Assembly (NCBI RefSeq): GCF_040610475.1
Contig: NZ_JBEXMJ010000005.1
Span: 195,631-259,630, forward strand
Direction: 5' to 3'
DNA: 64,000 nucleotides
Source: Actinopolymorpha sp. NPDC004070
GTDB taxonomy: Bacteria > Actinomycetota > Actinomycetes > Propionibacteriales > Actinopolymorphaceae
The notes below the pieces were generated by a model. It was not told where the DNA came from. It did not search any database and was given only the letters and a program-made list of their open reading frames with translations. Position 1 is the stretch's first letter, and every line of letters starts with the position of its first letter. Below are positions 42,229 to 49,361 of this stretch, piece by piece. A program made the position numbers and the translations under genes.

Positions 42229-43712
42229 GCCGTCCTCTTCCGCTCTACTCGGCGACGCGGGGGTTCCTCGCCCGTCAGCCGTTGCGGCGCCGGGTCCTCG
42301 CCCTCGTGCTGCTGCTGGTCACGGGTGTGCTCGCGGCCGGTGGGGTGGCGACGACCCACGCGCTGCAGAGGTACCTGCTCAACCGGACCGACGGCCAGCT
42401 TCGTCAAGTGGCGGGACAGACTCGCGACGCGCTCCTGCACGGGGACGACGACGCCGACCGCGTGCAGATCCCGCCCGAGGACGCGGTCCGGTTCGTGGTC
42501 AGTGCCGACGGCAGCCGGTCGGCGATGCTGCCCGCGACTCCCGGCGCGACCGAGCACGTCAAGGACCTGTCGCACGCCGAGCAGGTCAGGCTCGCCAAGG
42601 AGGTGCCCGACTCGCCGCGTACGTTCGAGGACCGCGCGCTGCCCGGGCCGTACCGCCTGGTGGCCACGCGCTTCAGGAACGGCGCCCGGCTGGTGGTCGG
42701 TCTGCCGTTGCGGTCGCTGAACGACACCGTGACCCGGCTGCTGCTGATCGAGCTCGCGGTGGGACTGGCCGGGCTGGTGGTCACGGCGATCCTCGGGTCC
42801 ACCCTGATCCGGGTCGGGCTGGCTCCGCTGGGCCGGATGACCACCACCACCCGGCGGATCGCCGAGACCGACCTCACCGGGCCGGAGGCCGCGGTGCGGT
42901 TGCGGGCGCCGGTGCTGCCGCCGCAGACGGAGGTGGGCCAGCTCGGCTCGGGCATGAACCACATGCTGGAGGCGATCGACGCGTCGTTCCAGGCCCGCAA
43001 CGAGGCCGAACGCCAACTGCGGCAGTTCATCGCCGACGCCTCCCACGAGCTGCGGACGCCGCTGTCGACCGTACGCGGGTACGCCGAACTCTTCGACCGT
43101 TCGACCCGGGACCGCGACGGCACCCTCGCACTCGCCCACGACCTCGACCTCGCCGAGCTCGGCACGGCGATGCGCCGGATCGCGGAGGAGTCGAACCGGA
43201 TGAGCCTGCTGGTCGACGACCTGCTGCTGCTCGCCAGGCTGGACCAGGGGCGTCCGCTCGACCACCGCCCGGTCGACCTGTGCCGGCTGGCGGTGGACGC
43301 CGCCAGCGACTTCCGGGTCCGCGACGAGGACCGCCCGATCAGGCTGGACCTGCCCGCCGACCCGCTGGTGGTGAACGGTGACGAGGGCCGCCTGCGCCAG
43401 GTGCTGGCCAACCTGCTCGCGAACGTCCACGCCCACACACCGATCGGCACGGTCGTCGACCTGCGGGTCCGCAGCGAGGACGGTGACGCGCTGGTCGAGG
43501 TGCACGACGACGGTCCCGGTGTGCCCCCGGTCGCGATCGCCCACGTCTTCGACCGTTTCTACCGCGCCGACACCTCGCGCACCCGGGCCAGCGGAGGCAC
43601 CGGGCTCGGCCTCGCCATCGTGCAAGCCGTGATTGACGCCCACCACGGGACGGTACGGGTGAGCAGCCGGCCCGGTGAGACGACGTTCCGCGTGCGGCTC
43701 CCGGTCGTCTGA
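42225..43712 (+). CDS. Sensor histidine kinase
   Basis: 495 aa. One helix (VLALVLLLVTGVLAAGGV), an extracytoplasmic sensor of about 130 residues, a second helix, HAMP linker, H-box IADASHELRTPLSTVRGYAE, N-box VLANLLANVHAHTP, and G-boxes DDGPGVPP and GGTGLGLAIV. Partner of the preceding response regulator by overlapping genes. The signal is unknown; the neighbouring redox operon suggests a redox or metal cue (inference). Confidence 0.95.
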   Translation: MSRPLPLYSATRGFLARQPLRRRVLALVLLLVTGVLAAGGVATTHALQRYLLNRTDGQLRQVAGQTRDALLHGDDDADRVQIPPEDAVRFVVSADGSRSAMLPATPGATEHVKDLSHAEQVRLAKEVPDSPRTFEDRALPGPYRLVATRFRNGARLVVGLPLRSLNDTVTRLLLIELAVGLAGLVVTAILGSTLIRVGLAPLGRMTTTTRRIAETDLTGPEAAVRLRAPVLPPQTEVGQLGSGMNHMLEAIDASFQARNEAERQLRQFIADASHELRTPLSTVRGYAELFDRSTRDRDGTLALAHDLDLAELGTAMRRIAEESNRMSLLVDDLLLLARLDQGRPLDHRPVDLCRLAVDAASDFRVRDEDRPIRLDLPADPLVVNGDEGRLRQVLANLLANVHAHTPIGTVVDLRVRSEDGDALVEVHDDGPGVPPVAIAHVFDRFYRADTSRTRASGGTGLGLAIVQAVIDAHHGTVRVSSRPGETTFRVRLPVV

Positions 43713-43771
43713 GTAACGGGCACTATCCTGCTCGACGCGTGGGGCCCCCGCGCGTGGAGCAGGAGGACCGC

Positions 43772-44443
43772 ATGGACGGCACGAGCGACCCGAACGACAC
43801 GAGCGGTACGAACGCCGAGACCGACACCGACACGATCGGGGGCTGGCTGGACAGCCTCGCGTCCGCCGACCCCGCACCCGGTGGAGGGGCGGCCGCGGCG
43901 ATGCAGGTGGCGATCGGTGCCGCGCTGGTGTCGATGGTGACCAACCTGACGATCGGCAAGCCGGTCCACGCCGCGCACGAGGAGCACGCGGTCCAGGTCC
44001 GTGAGCGGGCCGACGCCCTGCGCGCCGAGGCACTGCGGTTGGGCAGGGAGGACGAGGCCGCGTTCACCGCGTTGATGACGGCGTACCGCCTTCCCCGTAC
44101 GACCGAGGAGGAGCGCACGGCCCGTCGCGATGCGGTGCGGTCCGCGACCCATGCCGCCGCCCTGCCGCCGCTGGCGATCGCCGCCGCCGCGGCCGACGTG
44201 GTCGCGCTGGCCGAGTCGCTGCGGGGACGGTCCAACCCGCGGGTGGTTTCCGACCTCGCGGTCGCCGCCGCCGCTGCGGCCGGTGCCGCGGAGTCCGCCG
44301 CGGTCAACGTCGAGATCAACCTGTCCTCACTGCCCGACGGCGATGTCAAGGACGAGTTGACAGCAGACCTCGAGGAGCACCTCGCCGTGGCCGAGCGCGG
44401 CCGCGTCCTGGTCGCCGACATCCGCCAGGAGCTCACCCGATGA
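43772..44443 (+). CDS. Cyclodeaminase/cyclohydrolase family protein (FchA-like)
   Basis: 223 aa, member of the formiminotransferase-cyclodeaminase C-terminal family, whose stand-alone members act as methenyl-tetrahydrofolate cyclohydrolase or formimino-THF cyclodeaminase. Family marks are DSLASADPAPGGGAAAAMQV, SMVTNLTIGKP and the Ala-rich four-helix core. The ATG at 43772 has AGGAGGAC upstream; a GTG at 43739 is less likely. It overlaps the following folD start (ATGA), so the two products are made together and probably act on consecutive one-carbon steps. Confidence 0.88.
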   Translation: MDGTSDPNDTSGTNAETDTDTIGGWLDSLASADPAPGGGAAAAMQVAIGAALVSMVTNLTIGKPVHAAHEEHAVQVRERADALRAEALRLGREDEAAFTALMTAYRLPRTTEEERTARRDAVRSATHAAALPPLAIAAAAADVVALAESLRGRSNPRVVSDLAVAAAAAAGAAESAAVNVEINLSSLPDGDVKDELTADLEEHLAVAERGRVLVADIRQELTR

Positions 44444-45306
44444 CCACCGGCGGCGGTGGCGCCCACCGGATCGACGGGCGCGCGGTGGCGGCGACGATCG
44501 ACGAGCGGACCACCGCCGACGTGGCTCGGGTGACCGCGGCCGGGATCGTTCCCACCCTGGCCGTGGTGGTGCCGACCGACGACGAGGGAACGGCGTGGTA
44601 CGTCCGCTCGATCGCCCGGGCAGGAAAGCGGCTCGGCATCACCTGCCTGGTCGACACGCTGTACGGCGCCGACGCGGCCACCCTCGCCGGCCACCTCGCC
44701 GCCAGGTCGGCCGACCCCACGGTGCACGGTGTGATCTGCCAGACCCCGCTGCCGGCCGGGGTCACCCTGGCCGACCTCGGCGCGGCGATCGCACCGGACA
44801 AGGACGTGGACGGGGCCAACCCGACCTCACTGGGGCTGCTCGCCGCGGGCTCGGCGGAGGCGTTCGCTCCGGCGACCGCGCAGGCTGTGCTGGAGATCCT
44901 GCGCCACGAGCAGGTGCCGCTGGCGGGCCGGCGCGTCGTGGTCGTCGGGCGTTCCACGGTGGTGGGCAAGCCGGCCGCTCTGCTGTTGCTCGCCGAGAAC
45001 GCCACCGTGACGATCTGCCACTCCCGGTCGGCCGACCTGCCCGCGCTGTGCCGTGAGGCGGACGTGCTGGTGGCGGCCGTCGGGCGTACCGGCCTGATCG
45101 GCGTCGACCACGTGCGGCCCGGTGCGGTCGTCGTGGACGTCGGCACCAACCCCACACCGGACGGCGGGCTGGCCGGCGACGTCGACCCGGCCGTGGCCGC
45201 GGTGGCGGGAGCGCTCACGCCGGTGCCGGGAGGTGTCGGGCCGGTGACCACCGCGCTGCTGCACCGGCACACCGCGCTCGCCGCGGTGCGTGCCTCGCTC
45301 AGGTAG
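44440..45306 (+). CDS. folD: FolD-like methylenetetrahydrofolate dehydrogenase lacking the cyclohydrolase lysine
   Basis: 288 aa. The family frame is intact: substrate Gln in VICQTPLPAG (Gln101), DKDVDG (Asp124 region), nucleotide-binding RRVVVVGRSTVVGKP, and PVPGGVGPVT near the end. In bifunctional FolD the active site is Y-x-x-x-K; here it reads Tyr54-VRS-Ile58, so the lysine essential for cyclohydrolase activity is replaced by Ile. The dehydrogenase half should still work. The coupled FchA-like protein upstream could supply the missing cyclohydrolase. The 3' end overlaps the convergent response-regulator gene by 8 bp. Confidence 0.9.
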   Translation: MTTGGGGAHRIDGRAVAATIDERTTADVARVTAAGIVPTLAVVVPTDDEGTAWYVRSIARAGKRLGITCLVDTLYGADAATLAGHLAARSADPTVHGVICQTPLPAGVTLADLGAAIAPDKDVDGANPTSLGLLAAGSAEAFAPATAQAVLEILRHEQVPLAGRRVVVVGRSTVVGKPAALLLLAENATVTICHSRSADLPALCREADVLVAAVGRTGLIGVDHVRPGAVVVDVGTNPTPDGGLAGDVDPAVAAVAGALTPVPGGVGPVTTALLHRHTALAAVRASLR

Positions 45307-46060
45307 CCGACGTGCCGCGCGGGGGTACGACGCCGCGCCGGTACGCGTACGCCACGGCCTGAGCCCGGTCGCGCACCCCGAGCTTGGCGAACAGGTGGTT
45401 GACATGGCTCTTCACGGTGGCCTCGCCCACCACCAGACGACGGGAGATCTCGGCGTTCGACAGCCCCTCGGCCATCAGCGCGAGCACCTCGGTCTCCCGC
45501 GGCGTCAACCCGTCCGGCCGGGCGCCGGCCTGCCCGCTCGGCGGCGCCGCCTCGCCCCGCGCCGGCTCCGTGCCGGGCGTGCCGGGCGCGCCGGGCGCGC
45601 CGCGCGCGCCGAGGGAGTCGAGCGCGTCGACGATGTGGTGGTGAACGGCCCGGTCGATCACCGCGTGGCCGTCGGCGACCTGGACCAGCGCGGCCCGGAT
45701 CTCCTCCGCGCCGGCGTCCTTGGTGAGGTACCCACGCGCACCGGCCCGGAGCGCGTCCAGGACGGACCGGTCGTCGGCGTACGTCGTCAGCGCGATCACC
45801 TGGCCCGCCCCGGGCTCCGCGCGCAGCCGGCGGGTGGCCTCGATGCCGTCGCAACGCGGCATTCGCAGGTCCATCAGGATCACGTCCGGGCGCAGCCGCG
45901 CGGCCAGGTCGACCGCCTGCTCACCGTCCGCGGCGGTGCCGACCACCTCGACGTCGGGCAGCAGGCCGAGCAACATGGCCAGTCCCTCGCGGACGACGCG
46001 CTGGTCGTCGGCGAGCAGCACCCGGATCGGTTCGGTCCTGCCGTGCGCTTCGCCGGTCAC
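45299..46060 (-). CDS. NarL/FixJ-family response regulator
   Basis: 253 aa. Receiver: VLLADDQRVVREGLAMLL, Asp in VILMDLRMPRCDG, Thr/Lys in LTTYAD and YLTKDAG. LuxR domain: GLTPRETEVLALMAEGLSNA and VVGEATVKSHVNHLFAKLG. The interdomain linker is longer than usual and collagen-like (GAPGAPGTPGTEPARG), encoded by GC-rich tandem repeats. GTG start overlapping the kinase stop. Confidence 0.93.
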   Translation of the reverse strand: MTGEAHGRTEPIRVLLADDQRVVREGLAMLLGLLPDVEVVGTAADGEQAVDLAARLRPDVILMDLRMPRCDGIEATRRLRAEPGAGQVIALTTYADDRSVLDALRAGARGYLTKDAGAEEIRAALVQVADGHAVIDRAVHHHIVDALDSLGARGAPGAPGTPGTEPARGEAAPPSGQAGARPDGLTPRETEVLALMAEGLSNAEISRRLVVGEATVKSHVNHLFAKLGVRDRAQAVAYAYRRGVVPPRGTSAT

Positions 46061-47409
46061 GCCGACACCTCGCCGCCGTGGCCGTCGCCCTCGTAGTCGT
46101 CGCCGTACGCCGGTAGGTCGCCGGCGCGTGCGGGCAGCCGGAGAGCGACCCGGAAGCCGGTCGCGGTCGGCCCGGCCGTCAGCTCGCCACCGAGGAGTTC
46201 GGCGCGTTCGCGCATGCCGCTCACGCCGTAGCCGGGAGCCCGGTCGCCGTCGCCCGTCGCCCGGGGCTCGGTGGATTCGCCGTCGTCCACGACGGTGAGC
46301 CGGGTGCCGTCCGGGTCGTAGCTCAGGCGTACGTCGACCCGGTGCGGGTGGACGGCATGCCGGCGTACGTTCGTCAGCGCCTCCTGCGCCACCCGGTACA
46401 CCGTCAGCCGGGTTTGTGGTCCCAGCTCGTACGGCCGGCCGGACACCTCGACCCGGCAGCTGATTCCCTGGTCGCGCTCGAACTCCTCCGCCAGCTCCGG
46501 CAGCCGGTCCGGCCCGGGCAGGTCCTCGTCGCGGAGTACGCCGATCGCCTGCCGTGCCTCGCCGAGTCCGGCCTGGGCCAGCCCGCGGGCGCGATCGAGG
46601 GAGCCGGTCAGCCGCGGGCCGGCCCCCTCGCGGACCGCGAGCAGCCGGGCACCTTCCAGGTGGAGCAGCAACCCCGACAGGGAGTGGGCCAGCACGTCGT
46701 GCATCTCCCGGGCGAGCCGCTGGCGCTCGGCGAGGGTGGCCGCGCGTACGTGCGCGGACCGGGTGCGCCGAACCTCGGCCAGCAGGCGTTCGGCCTGTTC
46801 GGTGCGCGCGCGCAGACGGCGGGCGTACTGACCGAGCCGGAAGAACGCCAGCGCGCCGGCCTCGGCGACCACGACCGTCGTCCACGGCCGGTGGCCGCCG
46901 ACGTGCCCGGCGACGGCGAGACCGACCAGCGTGATCGCCACGACCGCCTGGCCGCGCCGCCGGGGCAGGCTCGACGCGGCCACACCGGTGGCGACGAACC
47001 CGCCGACGAAACCCGGTCCGTCCGGCTCGATCGCCACGACGGCCACCGAGCCGCCGATCAGCAGGGCGAAGAGGGCGGCGGTCAGCCAGCCGGGACGGCC
47101 ACGGGGCACCTCGACGAGCAGGCCCGCACCGCCGAGGGCCACGGCCGCGGTTGCCGCCAGGGCGAGCAGTCCGAGCCCGTGCGCGTCCAGGCCCGGCCGG
47201 TCGCGCAGGGCGAGCCCCATCAGGACCACGATGAGCACGAGCCCCGCCGGCCGCACCCACGGCGGCACGGTCCGGTGGTAGGCGAGCGCCCCTCCGGTCG
47301 CATCGGTGCCGGCGCCGTTCGCGTGCGCACCATCCGTACCGGCACTGTCCGCGGGGGGCCGGGGCGCGAAGGCGATGGCCGAGGGCGGGTCGACGGGCAC
47401 GGCAACCAC
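46057..47409 (-). CDS. Sensor histidine kinase (HisKA_3 type)
   Basis: 450 aa. A disordered N-terminus of about 50 residues, five or six membrane helices (about 55-215), then the dimerisation/phosphorylation helix LAREMHDVLAHSLSGLLLHL (NarX/DesK type) and an ATPase domain with EALTNVRRHA, VVDDGES and GYGVSGMRERAELLGG. It is coupled to the NarL-type regulator that follows. No extracytoplasmic sensor domain of note, so it may sense membrane state. Confidence 0.93.
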   Translation of the reverse strand: MVAVPVDPPSAIAFAPRPPADSAGTDGAHANGAGTDATGGALAYHRTVPPWVRPAGLVLIVVLMGLALRDRPGLDAHGLGLLALAATAAVALGGAGLLVEVPRGRPGWLTAALFALLIGGSVAVVAIEPDGPGFVGGFVATGVAASSLPRRRGQAVVAITLVGLAVAGHVGGHRPWTTVVVAEAGALAFFRLGQYARRLRARTEQAERLLAEVRRTRSAHVRAATLAERQRLAREMHDVLAHSLSGLLLHLEGARLLAVREGAGPRLTGSLDRARGLAQAGLGEARQAIGVLRDEDLPGPDRLPELAEEFERDQGISCRVEVSGRPYELGPQTRLTVYRVAQEALTNVRRHAVHPHRVDVRLSYDPDGTRLTVVDDGESTEPRATGDGDRAPGYGVSGMRERAELLGGELTAGPTATGFRVALRLPARAGDLPAYGDDYEGDGHGGEVSA

Positions 47410-47491
47410 GGTAGTACGCGGTTCCCGGGCGGTCCTCCACCCACGGGTTGAGCTCAGGGGTGGAGCCGCGGGCTGTCACCGATCCCCGTCG

Positions 47492-47515
47492 TTCCACCCG
47501 TACTTCCACCCGTAC
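47492..47515. repeat. Perfect tandem 12-bp repeat TTCCACCCGTAC
   Basis: Two adjacent exact copies (47492-47503, 47504-47515) lie in the 195-bp gap between the NarL-type kinase gene and the divergent small-membrane-protein operon. Spacing of about one helical turn would suit a dimeric regulator, possibly the adjacent NarL-type protein. Confidence 0.4.
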
Positions 47516-47604
47516 GCCGACGCCGGTGAGGGTGTCCGCGCCGCACGCTGGGTCTCGTCCGATCCAGCCACGAAGCGAACCCTCCTCACCGAACGGAGAA
47601 CACG

Positions 47605-47787
47605 ATGATCGCGCGGCTCGTCGTCATCGGCGCTGCCCTGCTCGTCACCGGGCTCACCCACCTCTTCGGCAGACCCACCTGGACCGCGTTCCTGGGCGCC
47701 GCTCTGCTCGTCGTTGCCGGCGGCCTCGGCGTCGTCCGGTACCGGCGGGGTCTTCCCCTCACCCGGCTCGGCGGTGGACGCCGATGA
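47605..47787 (+). CDS. Small two-helix membrane protein
   Basis: 60 aa with two hydrophobic helices (RLVVIGAALLVTGLTHLF and AFLGAALLVVAGGLGVV) and a basic C-terminus. GGAGAA precedes the ATG, and the stop overlaps the next start (ATGA), which supports it as a real gene. Family not recognised. Confidence 0.72.
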   Translation: MIARLVVIGAALLVTGLTHLFGRPTWTAFLGAALLVVAGGLGVVRYRRGLPLTRLGGGRR

Positions 47788-48497
47788 ACACCTCCCCCGG
47801 CTCGGCCCGGGCCGACTCGAGCCAGGCGGCACCTGCTCCGAACCATCCGAACCATCCGGACCGGACGACCCGGCTTCCCCAGGCCTCCCGTCCGTCGTTG
47901 CGCCGGTTGCTGCCACGCGTCGCCGTCAACGCCGGCCTGCCACTCGTGGTCTTCGCGGTGGTCCGCTCACACGTCGGCAGCGACGTCCTCGCGCTCGCCA
48001 TCGCCGGTGGCGTCCCGCTCCTCGGAACGCTCGCCACATTCGTGCTGCGGCGACGCCTCGACGTGGTGGGCGCGATCGCCCTGGTGGGCGTCGCTCTGGC
48101 CCTAGCGATCTCCGCCCTGTCCGGCGGGAACCGGATCGTGCTCGAACTCCAGGACTCGCTGGTGACCGGGCCGCTCGGGCTGGTGCTGCTCGGCTCGGCC
48201 GCCGTGGGCAGGCCGCTCCACCTGGTACTCCTGCGGATCCTCGCCGCGCGCGACCCGCGGATGCGAGGGTCGACGTCAGGCCCGTCGGACCCTGCCCGCC
48301 GGCGTACGTCGACCGTCTTCACCGTCCTGCTCGGCTCGACGCTGACGGCCCACGCGGGCGTCCTGCTGGTCCTCGCCCTCAGCGTGCCGACGGGGACGTT
48401 CCTCGCGTTGTCCCGGCCGGTCGGGCTGGCCGTGCTCGCGGTGGGCGTGGGCGCGATGTGGTGGTACCGCACCCGGCTGCGGGACCGGTCCTCCTGA
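47784..48497 (+). CDS. Membrane protein of the VC0807/DUF3159-like type
   Basis: 237 aa with about six helices after a disordered 45-residue N-terminus. Segments such as AGGVPLLGTLATFVLRRRLD, SGGNRIVLELQDSLVTGPLG and SAAVGRPLHLVLL recall VC0807-type intermembrane proteins of unknown function. It is translationally coupled to the 60-aa protein and divergent from a NarL-type two-component system. Confidence 0.75.
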   Translation: MNTSPGSARADSSQAAPAPNHPNHPDRTTRLPQASRPSLRRLLPRVAVNAGLPLVVFAVVRSHVGSDVLALAIAGGVPLLGTLATFVLRRRLDVVGAIALVGVALALAISALSGGNRIVLELQDSLVTGPLGLVLLGSAAVGRPLHLVLLRILAARDPRMRGSTSGPSDPARRRTSTVFTVLLGSTLTAHAGVLLVLALSVPTGTFLALSRPVGLAVLAVGVGAMWWYRTRLRDRSS

Positions 48498-48671
48498 GTA
48501 GCCGTACGGGCGGGGTCGGCCCGGGCTGTCGGTGGTCGGTGGGACGACCTGACCGGCGACGATGTGCGTGCCCTGCGCCGCGCCACCTGGTGGCACGAGT
48601 ACGTCCCACCCCGGCTGACCCGGGAGGAGGCCCGGGCGATCATCGAACGCGGACCCGTCCGAGCGCGCTGA
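48498..48671 (+). other. Coding-like fragment without a convincing start
   Basis: Directly after the preceding stop and in the same frame, the sequence stays open and reads like protein (WDDLTGDDVRALRRATWW, then HEYVPPRLTREEARAIIERG) to a stop at 48671. The first possible start (GTG at about 48561) has no ribosome-binding site. It could be a small gene of about 35 aa, or a relic. I do not recognise it. Confidence 0.3.
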
Positions 48672-48719
48672 GCGGACCTGCCTGGCCGGCCCGCAGGCAC
48701 ACGGCCTAACGTCGCGGGT

Positions 48720-49217
48720 ATGACCGGTGCTTTCGACGACCTGCTCGCCGCCAACGAGCGCTATGCCGACGACTTCCAGCTCGCGGGATTCGACGGGTTC
48801 GCCCATGCAGGGGTCGGGCTCGTCACCTGTATGGACTCCCGCATCGACCCGCTCGGCCTGCTGGGACTGCGGCCCGGCGACGCCAAGATGGTGCGCAACC
48901 CAGGCGGGCGGGTCACCCACCAGGCGCTGCTGGCGCTCATCCTCGGCGTCAACCTGCTGAGGGTGGAGCGGATCCTGGTGATCCCGCACACCCGCTGCGC
49001 GATGGCCTCCGCCACCGAGGCCGAGTTGCGCGCCCGGGTCGGCCAGGCGAGCGGGCAGGACGCCACGTGGGAGACGTTCGGCGCGATCGCCGACCAGGAG
49101 AGCCAGTTGCGGGACGACGTCGCCCGCGTACGCGCGCACCCGCTGATCCCGGACTCGGTCGCCGTCGGCGGCTTCCTGTACGACGTCGACACCGGGCGGC
49201 TCCGCCAGATCGTGTGA
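48720..49217 (+). CDS. Beta-class carbonic anhydrase
   Basis: 165 aa. Zinc ligands and active-site pair are present: CMDSR (Cys and the Asp/Arg dyad) and HTRC (His, Cys). The short form with HTxC resembles mycobacterial Rv1284-type enzymes. It interconverts CO2 and bicarbonate. No strong ribosome-binding site is seen before the ATG. Confidence 0.9.
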   Translation: MTGAFDDLLAANERYADDFQLAGFDGFAHAGVGLVTCMDSRIDPLGLLGLRPGDAKMVRNPGGRVTHQALLALILGVNLLRVERILVIPHTRCAMASATEAELRARVGQASGQDATWETFGAIADQESQLRDDVARVRAHPLIPDSVAVGGFLYDVDTGRLRQIV

Positions 49218-49297
49218 CCCTGCGCTCGGCATGTAGGTCACCGATGCGCCGGCCCGGAGAGCCTCCACCTCGACGTGTGCGCAACTTGACGTTGACG

Positions 49298-49361
49298 TCG
49301 ATTCTTCTTGTGGACAAGCGGTTTCCCGCAAGCGGAGGCCGATCTTGTCCGATAGAATCGA
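49298..49361. repeat. Nested inverted repeats upstream of the DUF222/HNH gene
   Basis: TCGATTCT (49298-49305) pairs with AGAATCGA (49354-49361), enclosing the palindrome CTTGTGGACAAG (49307-49318). The second arm contains TAGAAT, a possible -10 box ending 7 nt before the ATG at 49366. Palindromes at this place are familiar from DUF222/13E12-type genes in actinobacteria, though their role is unknown to me. Confidence 0.45.

Noticed and set aside
45540..45610. GC-rich tandem repeat in the NarL-type regulator gene as a variable-number repeat of interest
   Set aside because: It encodes a short collagen-like linker and is explained by codon bias; units are imperfect.
45299..47509. Single long minus-strand frame joining the response regulator to upstream sequence
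   Set aside because: Only the last 253 codons are the regulator; the rest is an out-of-frame shadow of the histidine kinase.
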